Translations under genes and position numbers: made by a program | Shown here: positions 17,728 to 26,469 of the stretch, one piece after another | How the letters are laid out: each line of letters starts with the position of its first letter | How positions within the stretch are numbered: the stretch's first letter is position 1 | Assembly: GCA_934438135.1 (NCBI GenBank) | Contig: CAKSBP010000005.1 | Coordinates: 1 to 64,000, forward strand | Direction: 5' to 3' | DNA: 64,000 nt | Source: an uncultured Clostridium sp. | GTDB lineage: Bacteria; Bacillota; Clostridia; Lachnospirales; Lachnospiraceae | Notes under the pieces: model-generated | The model's input: the letters and a program-made list of their open reading frames with translations, nothing else | Told to the model about the DNA's origin: nothing | Database searches by the model: none

Positions 17728-18180
17728 TTAAAAATATTTTTTACAGCCCCAGAGGTTGCTTCTTTTTAAATAAATATACTCATTATAAGCCTTTTCAAGT
17801 ATCTGTTTCTCATTGGAAAACTTTAATAAATGATAAGCTTCATGAAACTTATAATACCCTGAATCCATAAAATACTCTTCACGTTGTGGTTTGCTATAAT
17901 AACTATCAGCCATCATTAAATACCAATGAACATCCTTTGTTACTGTATCCTGTGGAGTATTAAAGTTATACTGGCTTTTTCCGACGTACTTGATAATAGA
18001 AGCCTGAACTCCTGTCTCTTCCTTCACTTCACGTAATGCCGTTTCCTTAAACTCTTCACCTGCTTCTACGGTACCCTTGGGTAAAACCCAACCTTCATAC
18101 TTGTTTTTGTAGTTCTTATACAGTAACAAAATTTTTCCTCTGAAAATAACCACACCGCCACAGCTCGTTGCTTCAACCAT
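17728..18180 (-). CDS. Nudix hydrolase
   Basis: 150 residues. The Nudix box is complete at about residues 35-57 (G-x5-E-x7-REVKEETGV), so the enzyme should hydrolyse a nucleoside diphosphate linked to another group, with Mg2+. The N-terminal SCGGVVIFRG strand is typical of small MutT-like or diadenosine polyphosphate hydrolases. ATG 18180 with AGGGGG upstream. It is a single-gene unit with promoter (18240-18268) and terminator (17687-17712). Substrate not predictable. Confidence 0.92.
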   Translation of the reverse strand: MVEATSCGGVVIFRGKILLLYKNYKNKYEGWVLPKGTVEAGEEFKETALREVKEETGVQASIIKYVGKSQYNFNTPQDTVTKDVHWYLMMADSYYSKPQREEYFMDSGYYKFHEAYHLLKFSNEKQILEKAYNEYIYLKRSNLWGCKKYF

Positions 18181-18239
18181 TGCAATGCCCCCTGTTGTTT
18201 GTGACCGGAATCACGATTTGGTGTGTCTAACTGTCCATA

Positions 18240-18268
18240 AGTATACATCTTTTCCAAAAACATTTCAA
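18240..18268 (-). promoter_or_regulatory. Predicted promoter of the Nudix gene
   Basis: TTGAAA (18263-18268), 17-base spacer, TATACT (18240-18245), about 60 bases before the ATG. Confidence 0.7.
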
Positions 18269-18279
18269 TAATAATTAGC

Positions 18280-19764
18280 TCATTTATTCAGATACGTATC
18301 AAAAATCTTTTTCGCAATCGGCACTGCGTATTGGCTTCCCGTACCAGAGCTTTCTACGATAATACTGACTGCAATCTGGGGATTTTTAGCTGGTGCAAAA
18401 CCAATAAACCATGCATGGGAAGAACCGCTGGAATCATATTCTGCAGAACCGGTCTTTCCAGCTGCCTGATAAGCAGATGACTTTAAAGAAGATGCCGTTC
18501 CAGCGTTTACAACCTCTGTCATATAGTCTTTTAATATCTCTGCCTGGCCTTCACTCATATAAGTTCCAGCTGATTTTTGTTTCGTTTTACGAACCGTATC
18601 ACCAGCACTTGTCTGTACACCTTCTACTAAATAAGGCTGCATTGCTTTTCCACCATTTGCAATAGCAGATGCAATCATTGCATTCTGAAGTGGTGTAATC
18701 TGCGTTTTTCCCTGTCCCATAGCAGTCTGTGCAATTTCATTTATCGTACTGTTATCATTCAGAGAAAATGTACTTTTATTCGATGGCAGAATAAAATTCA
18801 CCGCATTATTAAAACCTAACGAATTTAGTGTTTTATTGTAACTCTTAAGACTTAAAAGCGTTCCAATATGAGCAAAGGAACAGTTACAGGATTTTGCAAG
18901 AGAACTCTTTAAATCTACTGTTCCATGAACTTCTCTGTTGTAACACTGAATATCCCTGTCTCCAAACGTTCCACTTCCTGTACACGTATAAGAATACTTT
19001 TCGTAATCCTTATTTTCCTTAATATACTCTAAAAGCGTCACAACCTTAAACGTAGAACCTGGTGCATATAATCCCTGAGCTGCACGGTTTAAGAATGTAG
19101 AATTATTCTGACTATCATTATTTAAATCTTCCCAGTTCTGAAGAATCGTATTTGGATCATAACTTGGCTTGGAAACCATGGCAAGTACTCTTCCAGTAGA
19201 CGGTTCCAGTGCAACCACAGCTCCTTTCCTGCTGCCTAAAGCGTCATATGCAACCTGCTGCAGATTCAGGTTTAATGTAGTCACCAGATCATCCGCCTGA
19301 ATCTTCTTATTCTGAAGTTCAGTTACCGTCTGGCTGAACACGTTCGTATGAGAAGTCAAAAGGGTAAAGTTTTCTGCGAGCTCCAACCCTGTCTTTCCCT
19401 TTTGAAATCTTCCTACTACATGGGCAAACAAATCCTTATAGGGATAATTTCGGACTTCTTCACCACTGGAATCCTTCACTGTTTCCGCCAAAACCGTTCC
19501 ATTACTGGACAAAATTCTTCCACGGACATATTTCTCTGCAAGCAGATCCTGACGCTGATTGTAAGAATTGTTAATCACCGCTGCACTTTTAAATACCATG
19601 AAGTATACAAAATTTCCAATGAGCAGTACAAAAAGCCCGATAAATAAATAAGTCAATTTAAAAATATCCTGGTTCCTTTTGCGGTTAGCGGAAACTTTCT
19701 TTGGCTTCACGTTTATTTTTTCTTTTCTCTTTTCTCTTTTCTTTCTCAACTTTTTCATCCTCAT
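18280..19764 (-). CDS. Class B penicillin-binding protein (transpeptidase)
   Basis: 494 residues. Basic cytoplasmic tail (about 1-33, nearly all Lys/Arg/Glu), one membrane anchor (about 34-58), a dimerisation region, and a transpeptidase domain with STFK (Ser near 237), SCN near 294 and KTGSAEY near 434: the three catalytic motifs of DD-transpeptidases. It cross-links peptidoglycan outside the membrane. It follows a SEDS glycosyltransferase gene, the usual partner (FtsW-FtsI or RodA-PBP2 type). The listed start overlaps the SEDS gene by 80 bases in another frame; the start is not supported by a clear ribosome site and a later GTG/TTG start is possible. Confidence 0.9.
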   Translation of the reverse strand: MRMKKLRKKREKRKEKINVKPKKVSANRKRNQDIFKLTYLFIGLFVLLIGNFVYFMVFKSAAVINNSYNQRQDLLAEKYVRGRILSSNGTVLAETVKDSSGEEVRNYPYKDLFAHVVGRFQKGKTGLELAENFTLLTSHTNVFSQTVTELQNKKIQADDLVTTLNLNLQQVAYDALGSRKGAVVALEPSTGRVLAMVSKPSYDPNTILQNWEDLNNDSQNNSTFLNRAAQGLYAPGSTFKVVTLLEYIKENKDYEKYSYTCTGSGTFGDRDIQCYNREVHGTVDLKSSLAKSCNCSFAHIGTLLSLKSYNKTLNSLGFNNAVNFILPSNKSTFSLNDNSTINEIAQTAMGQGKTQITPLQNAMIASAIANGGKAMQPYLVEGVQTSAGDTVRKTKQKSAGTYMSEGQAEILKDYMTEVVNAGTASSLKSSAYQAAGKTGSAEYDSSGSSHAWFIGFAPAKNPQIAVSIIVESSGTGSQYAVPIAKKIFDTYLNK

Positions 19765-21058
19765 TCTGGTTTATTACATACAGTCCCTGAATAATAGAAA
19801 ACAGGATAACCGTACTAAGCACTGAACTTCCGCCATAACTAATCAATGGCAGAGTAACACCGGTTGACGGAATAAATTTCGTTACACCACCCACACATAA
19901 AAATACCTGGAAAATAAAGATTACGCTTAATCCCATCGCCGTCAGCTTATAAAATCCATTGCGGATTTTCATAGAAGCATGCACGAATAGAATGAAACAG
20001 CTTAAGTAAAGCATAATCAGGCATACCGCAAAAATCCCCCCCAGTTCTTCTGAAATTGCCGAAAATATAAAATCGCTGACCGCTACTGGGATGCTGGTAG
20101 GCAGTCCTTTTCCGAGACCAAATCCAAACCACCCTCCTGTCCCAATAGCAAACAAGGACTGCGTAATCTGATAACCACCGCCTGTAATATCTGCCCATGG
20201 GTTACTCCAGGAACTAACACGGGTTCTTACATGTCCGAACAAAAAATATGCAATGACAGATGCAACTGCACCGCTTCCAAATCCTGCGAAAAGATACAAT
20301 GATTTCTGAGTCGCCACATAAAGCATGCATACATAAGTAACGAACAAAATCAAAGCTCCACCAAGATCTGTTTCCAGAACAAGTATCATAACATGTGCCG
20401 CTGCGACCGCGGTTACAATCACCGTCTTCTTAAAAGACGGTTCCTTGGAAAGACAAGATGCCACAAAAAATACAAACAGAATTTTTACAAATTCAGACGG
20501 CTGAAGCATAACCCCTCCAACACTGACCCAGTTCTTTGCACCATACTGCACTCTTCCGCATATCAGTACAAACAATAAGAGGGCAATGCCAACTGCTGCA
20601 TACAGCCAGCCAAGCTTCTGAAGTCCTTTCCATTTTTCAATGATAATCGGTATAAACAATCCGAATATTAATGCTGCTGCTGCAATTACAAACTGACGAT
20701 ATGCTGTCTTCAAAGACAGCCTCGCCAGCATCAGAAAACTGATGGATAGAAACAGCATCATATTATTCAGAATAGATTTAGATAAGTTATGATACACAAA
20801 TGGATACAATGCCATAACCCCGATAATCAGCACCAGCTGACATAGATAAAACAAAAGAATCTGAATATCCTTCATGGTCAGATACAATACCAGATTCGCT
20901 GCGAACTGCATGGTAAACAGAATCATCCGCTGCTTTCGCAGCATTTCCTGTTTCTTTTGTTCTTTCTTCACGGGAAATACAAAAAAACCGTGAATGGTAT
21001 ACATCGTCATTAAAATAATAATCAGATATTTTGACAATTCAACAATGATATTTTCCAA
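19685..21058 (-). CDS. FtsW/RodA/SpoVE (SEDS) family peptidoglycan polymerase
   Basis: 457 residues with about ten membrane helices and the SEDS signatures: GGVMLQPSEFVKI near 180, ETDLGGALI near 230, GLGKGLPTSIPVAVSDFIFSA near 320 (shown here only as a location) and STGVTLPLISYGGSS near 400. SEDS proteins polymerise lipid II into glycan strands with a class B PBP, which is the next gene. A charged C-terminal tail rich in Lys/Glu overlaps the PBP start. The start is TTG at 21058 with AGGTGG 5 bases upstream. Which of divisome, elongation or sporulation it serves is not clear from sequence alone. Confidence 0.92.
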   Translation of the reverse strand: MENIIVELSKYLIIILMTMYTIHGFFVFPVKKEQKKQEMLRKQRMILFTMQFAANLVLYLTMKDIQILLFYLCQLVLIIGVMALYPFVYHNLSKSILNNMMLFLSISFLMLARLSLKTAYRQFVIAAAALIFGLFIPIIIEKWKGLQKLGWLYAAVGIALLLFVLICGRVQYGAKNWVSVGGVMLQPSEFVKILFVFFVASCLSKEPSFKKTVIVTAVAAAHVMILVLETDLGGALILFVTYVCMLYVATQKSLYLFAGFGSGAVASVIAYFLFGHVRTRVSSWSNPWADITGGGYQITQSLFAIGTGGWFGFGLGKGLPTSIPVAVSDFIFSAISEELGGIFAVCLIMLYLSCFILFVHASMKIRNGFYKLTAMGLSVIFIFQVFLCVGGVTKFIPSTGVTLPLISYGGSSVLSTVILFSIIQGLYVINQNEDEKVEKEKRKEKRKNKREAKESFR

Positions 21059-21066
21059 TTTTCCAC

Positions 21067-23499
21067 CTACTCAATTCCGCGCCTAAAGTGCCCTTTTGTA
21101 TATTCTTTCAGCAAATCCGTAAAGCTTTCCTCTCCCCGTAATTTCTGTGCATACAGATTCACAATTTTCTTCGTTTCTGCTTTGGATTCCATCGTAAAAT
21201 CCAGACGGATGTTTTTCACATTCCGTTCCATAATCTCATCCATATGCTCCAGCAGATGAAGCGGCTTTCCATTATAAATCACATTATAACACAGGCTACA
21301 AAAATTCTTTCCATAAAAAGTATTTCGGTTTTTATCCGTAAAACTATAATATCCTGACTTATGATGGCATCCTACCGTATTTTTTACCACGCACTGGGCG
21401 CTTGTCATAACCGGCGTGTAGCCATAAACTATCATATCGAAATTTTCAATATCCAGCTGCTTTAATTCCTGGCTGTTTAATTCCATAGAAGCAGTAAAGC
21501 CGGTAACCCCTTCCTCTTCCCAGAATTTCTTGGCTTCGTCATTCATAACATACATATTATAATCTAGAATCATTTTTTTATCACCAAGCATCTTATTTTC
21601 TCTTAAAAATGCCACTTCTTCTAAATTCTTAACCACAACACCATCCAATAAACTTCCTCTTAACAAATCGGCAGAACGTTTTTTTGCCTTTTCGTATCTA
21701 TCCCACGCATCTGTGCGAAATACAGCAGGCATTACCAGATAAACTTCTTTCCCCTCATTCTTTGCGGCTTCTACCACAGAAAAATCCTCAAATTCATCTG
21801 CAAGAGAAAAATATACGCCAATACGTTTCACTGCTTCACTCTGATAAACTGCTTCAAACTGTTCCTCTGTCATAACAGTAACAAACAATTCTGGTTCGTC
21901 TGCTTCCCTGTTTTCATGAACACCAGAAAGAACTTCTTTCTTTTCTGGCATTTTTCGATAATACTGCGCCGCCAATGCATTTTCCAGCTGTTCGAATGCA
22001 TTTCTACGTAACTCATTGATTTTTCCAAGGGGAATAAACCAGTCATTAGATGAAACAATTTTCAGATTTTCAAAGTGGAACAAGGTCTCCTTTGTCTTAT
22101 TCAGCTGTTTACGAATTTTTTCTTCGGATACTGGCTGATTCAATGCCGCTTCCGCCTGGTCTCCCATTACGGTAACCTGTACATCGCCCTTTGACAGAAC
22201 CAGAGTAACCGGTTCCCCTTTCTTACCCATAAAACAGCCATCTACCGGAATCCTATGATCTGCCAGAACCACCTCATTCTGGATACAGTCTAATAGACTC
22301 TGATTTTTAGTGCGATATACATTCTGTCCTTTTACCACTTTGGAACCTGCTTTAAAATTCGCTTCATAGTGTTCACATTTTCCAACCGCTTCCTTTACAG
22401 TAAATTCATAAATCTGCTCTTCTTTGGAACCACGTATTTCCAACACATCCTGTGGATTTAAGTCTTCACAAAGTTCAATGACGCAGCGGTTCTTCATGAG
22501 CTTCGAAACTTTTCCAACCAGAACACCACTGTGGTTTGGACGTTCCATAGACATTAATTTCCTTCCGTTATGTTCAAAATAATACCCTTTGGAAAACCCG
22601 CCTCGATTATATAAATCCATCAGCTTCTGCATATCTTTGTCTAATTCATCACTGTGTTTCTTAATGTAATATTCGTATTCTTTCTTTCCTAAATCCTGAT
22701 ATATATCCGTATATTTCCGATAAAGACCTGCCGTCAATGCCGCATATTCCGGACGTTTCATTCTTCCTTCTATTTTAAAAGAATCAATTCCGCTTTCTAC
22801 TAATTCTGGCACATCATAAATGGTACACATATCTTTTGGACTTAATAAAAACTGATGATTCATCTTAACTGATTCTCCATCTACCGTTTTGAGTGTATAA
22901 TCTTTTCGGCAGGGCTGGGCACATCTTCCACGGTTTCCGCTTCGTCCACCAATCATGCTGGACATTAAACATTGTCCTGAAAAAGAATAACACAACGCAC
23001 CATGAACAAAGGATTCAATTTCCAAGTCTGTGTGCTTTCGGATATCCTTAATTTCCTTGACACTTAACTCTCTGGAAGTAACCAGTCTGGTCACGCCATA
23101 TTTTTTTAGAAGATTCGCCCCTTCTGCCATCGTTAATGTCATCTGAGTAGACGCATGGATTTCCATCTCAGGAAATGTGCGGTGTACATAAGAAAGCACA
23201 CCAAAATCCTGTACAATTACAGCATCTAGTCCGTGAAGATAAAATGGCAGCAGATAATCATACAACTCGCCGATTTCCTTCTGTTTTACCAGAGTATTTA
23301 TTGTCAAATAAATTCTCTTACCATGAACATGCACATATTCAATGGCTTTTATCATTTCTTCTTCATTCAGATTATTGGCAAATGCTCTGGCACCAAACTT
23401 CTGACCGCCAATATAAACTGCATCTGCACCACCCTGAATCGCTGCCTTCATCCCTTCAAAGGAACCTGCGGGCGCAAGTATCTCAATTTTTCTTTTCAT
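21067..23499 (-). CDS. Large U32-family protein (RlhA/YdcP-like, with DUF3656)
   Basis: 810 residues. N-terminal TIM-barrel U32 domain starting KIEILAPAGSFEGMKAAI, with four conserved cysteines (ALCYSFSGQC, then GRCAQPC) that in studied U32 enzymes ligate an Fe-S cluster; then DUF3656-like segments (NRGGFSKGYYFE near 330) and a second barrel-like half. Although named peptidase, family members TrhP and RlhA hydroxylate cytidine or uridine in tRNA or 23S rRNA, so an RNA-modification role is the better guess. ATG 23499 chosen (AAAGG upstream; family N-terminus starts here) over a 25-residue upstream extension that crosses a terminator-like hairpin. Confidence 0.88.
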   Translation of the reverse strand: MKRKIEILAPAGSFEGMKAAIQGGADAVYIGGQKFGARAFANNLNEEEMIKAIEYVHVHGKRIYLTINTLVKQKEIGELYDYLLPFYLHGLDAVIVQDFGVLSYVHRTFPEMEIHASTQMTLTMAEGANLLKKYGVTRLVTSRELSVKEIKDIRKHTDLEIESFVHGALCYSFSGQCLMSSMIGGRSGNRGRCAQPCRKDYTLKTVDGESVKMNHQFLLSPKDMCTIYDVPELVESGIDSFKIEGRMKRPEYAALTAGLYRKYTDIYQDLGKKEYEYYIKKHSDELDKDMQKLMDLYNRGGFSKGYYFEHNGRKLMSMERPNHSGVLVGKVSKLMKNRCVIELCEDLNPQDVLEIRGSKEEQIYEFTVKEAVGKCEHYEANFKAGSKVVKGQNVYRTKNQSLLDCIQNEVVLADHRIPVDGCFMGKKGEPVTLVLSKGDVQVTVMGDQAEAALNQPVSEEKIRKQLNKTKETLFHFENLKIVSSNDWFIPLGKINELRRNAFEQLENALAAQYYRKMPEKKEVLSGVHENREADEPELFVTVMTEEQFEAVYQSEAVKRIGVYFSLADEFEDFSVVEAAKNEGKEVYLVMPAVFRTDAWDRYEKAKKRSADLLRGSLLDGVVVKNLEEVAFLRENKMLGDKKMILDYNMYVMNDEAKKFWEEEGVTGFTASMELNSQELKQLDIENFDMIVYGYTPVMTSAQCVVKNTVGCHHKSGYYSFTDKNRNTFYGKNFCSLCYNVIYNGKPLHLLEHMDEIMERNVKNIRLDFTMESKAETKKIVNLYAQKLRGEESFTDLLKEYTKGHFRRGIE

Positions 23500-23522
23500 T
23501 TTTCTGATAACCTTTCTAGCAT

Positions 23523-23559
23523 AAAATAAGAGACCGGGGGCCACTGCCAACAGTCTCTT
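23523..23559 (-). terminator. Terminator/attenuator between zapA and the U32 gene
   Basis: Minus strand 9-bp stem AAGAGACTG/CGGTCTCTT (23551-23559 with 23528-23536, one G-U pair) followed by TATTTTA. It sits only 28 bases before the U32 start codon, so it may reduce rather than stop readthrough. Confidence 0.5.
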
Positions 23560-23570
23560 TGGTTCACAAA

Positions 23571-23993
23571 TCATTGTTTCTGCACTTCGGAATCCTCATG
23601 CTTCCCGGCACCTTGAAACTCCTTGAGCTTTATCTGAGCTGATTCATATGCCTGGGCTGTCTTACTAAGCTTTTCCTTTAATTCTTCCATCTTTGTCTGC
23701 ATAGACACAACTTCCTGTTTTAAATGATAAAGCTCATCTTCTTTTTTTCTGCCATCTGCTTCGAGTTCTTCTGCCTTGTCCCGTGTTTTAAACAGTTCAT
23801 CTACAATGTTAATTTCTAACATAATATTCTTCATATCACGATCTAAATTTCTATAGTCTTTTGCAGTCTTTACTTCTTCAATCTTATTATTTAGATAAGC
23901 TGCAACTTTCTGTATATATTCTGCACTTTCAGTTCCTGATATCACAAATTCTTTATCCCGGATGCATACATGGGCATCGTTTTTCTGTTCCAT
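23571..23993 (-). CDS. zapA: Cell division protein ZapA
   Basis: 140 residues. The N-terminal ZapA head has VCIRDKEFVISG and ESAEYIQKVAAYLNNKIEEV; the rest is a long Glu/Lys-rich coiled coil (about 75-130). ZapA cross-links FtsZ filaments at midcell. The ATG at 23993 is preferred to a TTG 15 bases upstream because the GGGGGCGG ribosome site leads into it. It has its own promoter after ruvB and precedes wall-synthesis genes, which fits a division role. Confidence 0.88.
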   Translation of the reverse strand: MEQKNDAHVCIRDKEFVISGTESAEYIQKVAAYLNNKIEEVKTAKDYRNLDRDMKNIMLEINIVDELFKTRDKAEELEADGRKKEDELYHLKQEVVSMQTKMEELKEKLSKTAQAYESAQIKLKEFQGAGKHEDSEVQKQ

Positions 23994-24036
23994 CTTAACC
24001 GCCCCCAATCTTTCATACTCTGTTCCCTTGCAGATA

Positions 24037-24065
24037 ATTATAACTTACAAGATTGGAAACGGCAA
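24037..24065 (-). promoter_or_regulatory. Predicted zapA promoter
   Basis: TTGCCG (24060-24065), 17-base spacer, TATAAT (24037-24042), between the ruvB stop and the zapA start. Confidence 0.65.
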
Positions 24066-24091
24066 GACAAAATTCGCGTCCAGTATCTGCC

Positions 24092-25090
24092 CTATTTGGA
24101 CATATTTAATCCATAATGTTTATAAACAGCCTCGGTAATAATTCTTCCGCGAGGTGTTCTCTGAATCAATCCGTTCTGAATCAGGTACGGTTCATAAACA
24201 TCTTCCAGGGTTCCGGAATCCTCACCAATTGCAGCTGCTAGTGTATCCAATCCAACCGGTCCGCCACCAAATTTATCATACATGGTCATCAAAATCTGCC
24301 TGTCCATGTTATCCAGGCCAAGCTTATCCACTTCTAGTAAATCCAGTGCAAAATTGGCAACTTCCAATGTAATCTTTCCATCGTATTTTACCTGGGCAAA
24401 ATCACGCACTCGCTTTAACAGACGATTGGCCAGACGAGGAGTTCCTCTGGAACGGCGTGCCAGTTCATAAGCACCTTCCTCATCAATTTCTACCTGAAAA
24501 ACGCCTGCTGCCCTCGTAATAATCTTTACCAAGTCTTCTGTATCATAAAACTCCAGACGGTGTACAACACCGAAACGGTCTCGTAACGGTGCTGAGAGCA
24601 TACCTGCTCTGGTGGTTGCCCCTACCAGTGTAAATTTGGGTAAATCTAAACGGATAGAACGGGCAGACGCCCCTTTCCCAATGACAATATCAATCGCATA
24701 ATCCTCCATCGCCGGATAAAGCACCTCTTCTACCTGACGGTTCAAACGATGAATTTCATCGATAAAAAGAAGGTCACCATCCTGAAGATTGTTTAAAATC
24801 GCCGCCATCTCTCCTGGTTTTTCAATGGCAGGTCCGGAAGTAATCTTTACATTTACCTCCATCTCATTGGCAATAATGCCTGCCAGCGTAGTTTTTCCAA
24901 GTCCAGGAGGCCCGTAAAACAATACGTGATCAAGAGATTCTTTTCTCTGTTTTGCCGCCTCAATATATACCTTTAAATTGTCCTTGATTTTATTCTGTCC
25001 AATATAATCACTTAACAATTTCGGACGAAGGGAATTTTCTATTTTATAGTCTTCCTCCATTAGTTCTGTGCTAATCACTCTTTTTTCCAT
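24092..25090 (-). CDS. ruvB: Holliday junction branch migration ATPase RuvB
   Basis: 332 residues, the normal length. Begins with the family segment LRPKLLSDYIGQ; Walker A GPPGLGKT near residue 60, Walker B FIDEIHR near 109, sensor GATTRAG near 155, arginine finger region RDRFG near 170, and a C-terminal winged helix (TPRGRIITEAVYKHYG). It forms a hexameric motor that pulls DNA through the RuvA-bound junction. ATG 25090 with AAGGAG; 13 bases after ruvA, so one transcript under the SOS-type promoter upstream of ruvA. No ruvC is present, as usual in Firmicutes. Confidence 0.98.
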   Translation of the reverse strand: MEKRVISTELMEEDYKIENSLRPKLLSDYIGQNKIKDNLKVYIEAAKQRKESLDHVLFYGPPGLGKTTLAGIIANEMEVNVKITSGPAIEKPGEMAAILNNLQDGDLLFIDEIHRLNRQVEEVLYPAMEDYAIDIVIGKGASARSIRLDLPKFTLVGATTRAGMLSAPLRDRFGVVHRLEFYDTEDLVKIITRAAGVFQVEIDEEGAYELARRSRGTPRLANRLLKRVRDFAQVKYDGKITLEVANFALDLLEVDKLGLDNMDRQILMTMYDKFGGGPVGLDTLAAAIGEDSGTLEDVYEPYLIQNGLIQRTPRGRIITEAVYKHYGLNMSK

Positions 25091-25103
25091 TTATACCTGC
25101 TCC

Positions 25104-25718
25104 TTAGAATCTGGTCATCTGCTTTAATGCAGCCTTTAACAGTGTTTCTACATCCATGTCTCCAGTAATTTCAACCTTACGTACCGCTTTTAGTGCATCT
25201 GTGCTGGAATAACCAAGAGCGGTAAGTGCCTGCACTGCATCATCCACAATATTTTCTGTATTTCCGGCTTCTGCCTGTTCGGCCATGTGCTGCTGCTTCA
25301 TTTCAAATGCATCCTCTAACTTCATTTTATCCTTCAGTTCGAGAATCATTTTCCGCGCCGTCTTAAGCCCGATACCAGGTGCCTTGGAAATCGCTTTCGC
25401 ATCGTCTGCAAGAATCGCAAATCGTAAATCATCCGGTGTAATCGCCGATAAAATTCCCAGTGCACCTTTTGGTCCAATTCCACTAATGGTTAATAGAAGT
25501 TTGAACATATCCAGATCGTCTTTGGAAAGAAAGCCATAAAGCTTCATGGCATCTTCCCGCACATAAAAATAAGTATGAAGTTTTACCTGGCTTCCAATTC
25601 TAGGAAGCTGGTTAAGTACTGTCGTTGGAACACTGAGAGCATAACCGATGCCGTTATTCTCCACGACTACGCCGTTTTCGTTCCTGTCTGCAAGTTCCCC
25701 TTTTATATATGAAATCAT
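25104..25718 (-). CDS. ruvA: Holliday junction DNA helicase subunit RuvA
   Basis: 204 residues. N-terminal OB domain (MISYIKGELADRNENGVVV), two helix-hairpin-helix motifs (ISGIGPKGALGIL and APGIGLKTARKMILEL), and a C-terminal three-helix domain (ALTALGYSSTDALKAV) that contacts RuvB. Tetramers hold the four-way junction flat for RuvB. ATG 25718 with GAGG upstream. First gene of ruvAB; a LexA-like box overlaps the -35 element of its promoter. Confidence 0.98.
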   Translation of the reverse strand: MISYIKGELADRNENGVVVENNGIGYALSVPTTVLNQLPRIGSQVKLHTYFYVREDAMKLYGFLSKDDLDMFKLLLTISGIGPKGALGILSAITPDDLRFAILADDAKAISKAPGIGLKTARKMILELKDKMKLEDAFEMKQQHMAEQAEAGNTENIVDDAVQALTALGYSSTDALKAVRKVEITGDMDVETLLKAALKQMTRF

Positions 25719-25765
25719 GTTGTTTACCTCACGTTTTTCTTACTGAATTTCTTCCTAAAATAGAG

Positions 25766-25792
25766 AAAGAGTAAAGGAACTCCTTACTCTTT
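25766..25792 (-). promoter_or_regulatory. Leader hairpin upstream of ruvA
   Basis: Stem AAAGAGTAAGGA/TCCTTTACTCTTT (25781-25792 with 25766-25778, one bulged A) with a 2-base loop, lying between the ruvA promoter and its start, followed by CTCTATTTTAGG. It could be an mRNA-stabilising stem or a weak attenuator. Confidence 0.4.
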
Positions 25793-25806
25793 TGTTATTG
25801 TTTTTT

Positions 25807-25840
25807 ATTTTAACATATTTAGAAGGCAAACGCAAGTTCG
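25807..25840 (-). promoter_or_regulatory. ruvAB promoter with overlapping LexA (SOS) box
   Basis: Minus strand: TTGCGT (25830-25835), 17-base spacer, TAAAAT (25807-25812). The -35 lies inside CGAACTTGCGTTTG (25827-25840), which fits the Gram-positive LexA box pattern GAAC-N4-GTTY. LexA bound here would block the polymerase, so ruvAB should be induced by DNA damage. Confidence 0.7.
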
Positions 25841-25954
25841 AGGGGATGTTGATGAAATACTAGAGTTTTACAGGCTGAAAAATGGTAATATATGCTCTTT
25901 ATTCCCTGCAAATATCTGTAGTTTCCTCAAAATTACTATCCTAATTTCCAGAAT

Positions 25955-25995
25955 CGAACATACGTATTGCATTCCCTCTCCTCACATGTTATGAT
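25955..25995 (+). promoter_or_regulatory. Promoter of the YdjM-like gene with a degenerate LexA-like box
   Basis: TTGCAT (25967-25972), 17-base spacer, TATGAT (25990-25995). CGAACATACGTATTG (25955-25969) overlaps the -35 and matches GAAC-N4-GTTT with one mismatch. With the ruvA promoter and leader hairpin this explains the 312-base gene-free stretch 25719-26030. Confidence 0.45.
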
Positions 25996-26030
25996 ATACC
26001 TATTATCTTACAAAGGAGGAACATGGTGGA

Positions 26031-26435
26031 ATGAACTTTGGCGCACACGTTTGTTTTGGCTCAGTTGCGGGTGCCGGATTTATGTTTCTTGCTCAGAAGA
26101 ATGGAATTTCTCCGGAACCGGTGGCATTTATGTTAAGCTGTACCCTGGGTTCTGTTTTGCCGGATATCGACCATCCGAAAAGTTACATAGGAAGAAGAGT
26201 TCCTTTGATACCAAAGCTTTTATACAAAACAGTAGGTCACCGTACCTTAACCCATAGCATTCTATTCACATTACTGGCTTCCATGCTGCTTTACAAACTG
26301 AATCATGCAGCAGGAATCGGCTTATGGGCCGGCATTACAAGCCATATTGTACTTGATATCTGTACTCCATTTTCCAAAGGAGTCAGCCTGTTTTATCCCA
26401 TTACCAGGAAAAGAATTGGAATATTTAAAAAATAA
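26031..26435 (+). CDS. YdjM-family membrane-bound metal-dependent hydrolase
   Basis: 134 residues. Contains the family's metal-binding motifs LPDIDHPKS near residue 45, VGHRTLTHSIL near 67 and a late ITSHIVLDICTP near 104, with three or four hydrophobic segments. Members are small inner-membrane proteins of unknown substrate; the Escherichia coli member YdjM is LexA-controlled, which is of interest given the LexA-like box here. ATG 26031 follows AAAGGAGGAAC; an ATG 7 bases earlier closes at once. The stop lies in the arm of a bidirectional terminator. Confidence 0.85.
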   Translation: MNFGAHVCFGSVAGAGFMFLAQKNGISPEPVAFMLSCTLGSVLPDIDHPKSYIGRRVPLIPKLLYKTVGHRTLTHSILFTLLASMLLYKLNHAAGIGLWAGITSHIVLDICTPFSKGVSLFYPITRKRIGIFKK

Positions 26436-26467
26436 GGTACCGCACAATTCCGTGCAGTACCTTATTT
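26430..26467. terminator. Bidirectional terminator between the YdjM-like gene and polC
   Basis: Long stem AAATAAGGTAC (26430-26440) with GTACCTTATTT (26457-26467), continued inward by GCAC/GTGC. A/T-rich flanks on both sides suit termination of both converging genes. Confidence 0.8.
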
Positions 26468-26469
26468 CT

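Noticed and set aside
21067..23574. 25-residue N-terminal extension of the large U32 protein
   Set aside because: It would read through a terminator-like hairpin and lacks a ribosome site; the family N-terminus begins at the ATG at 23499.
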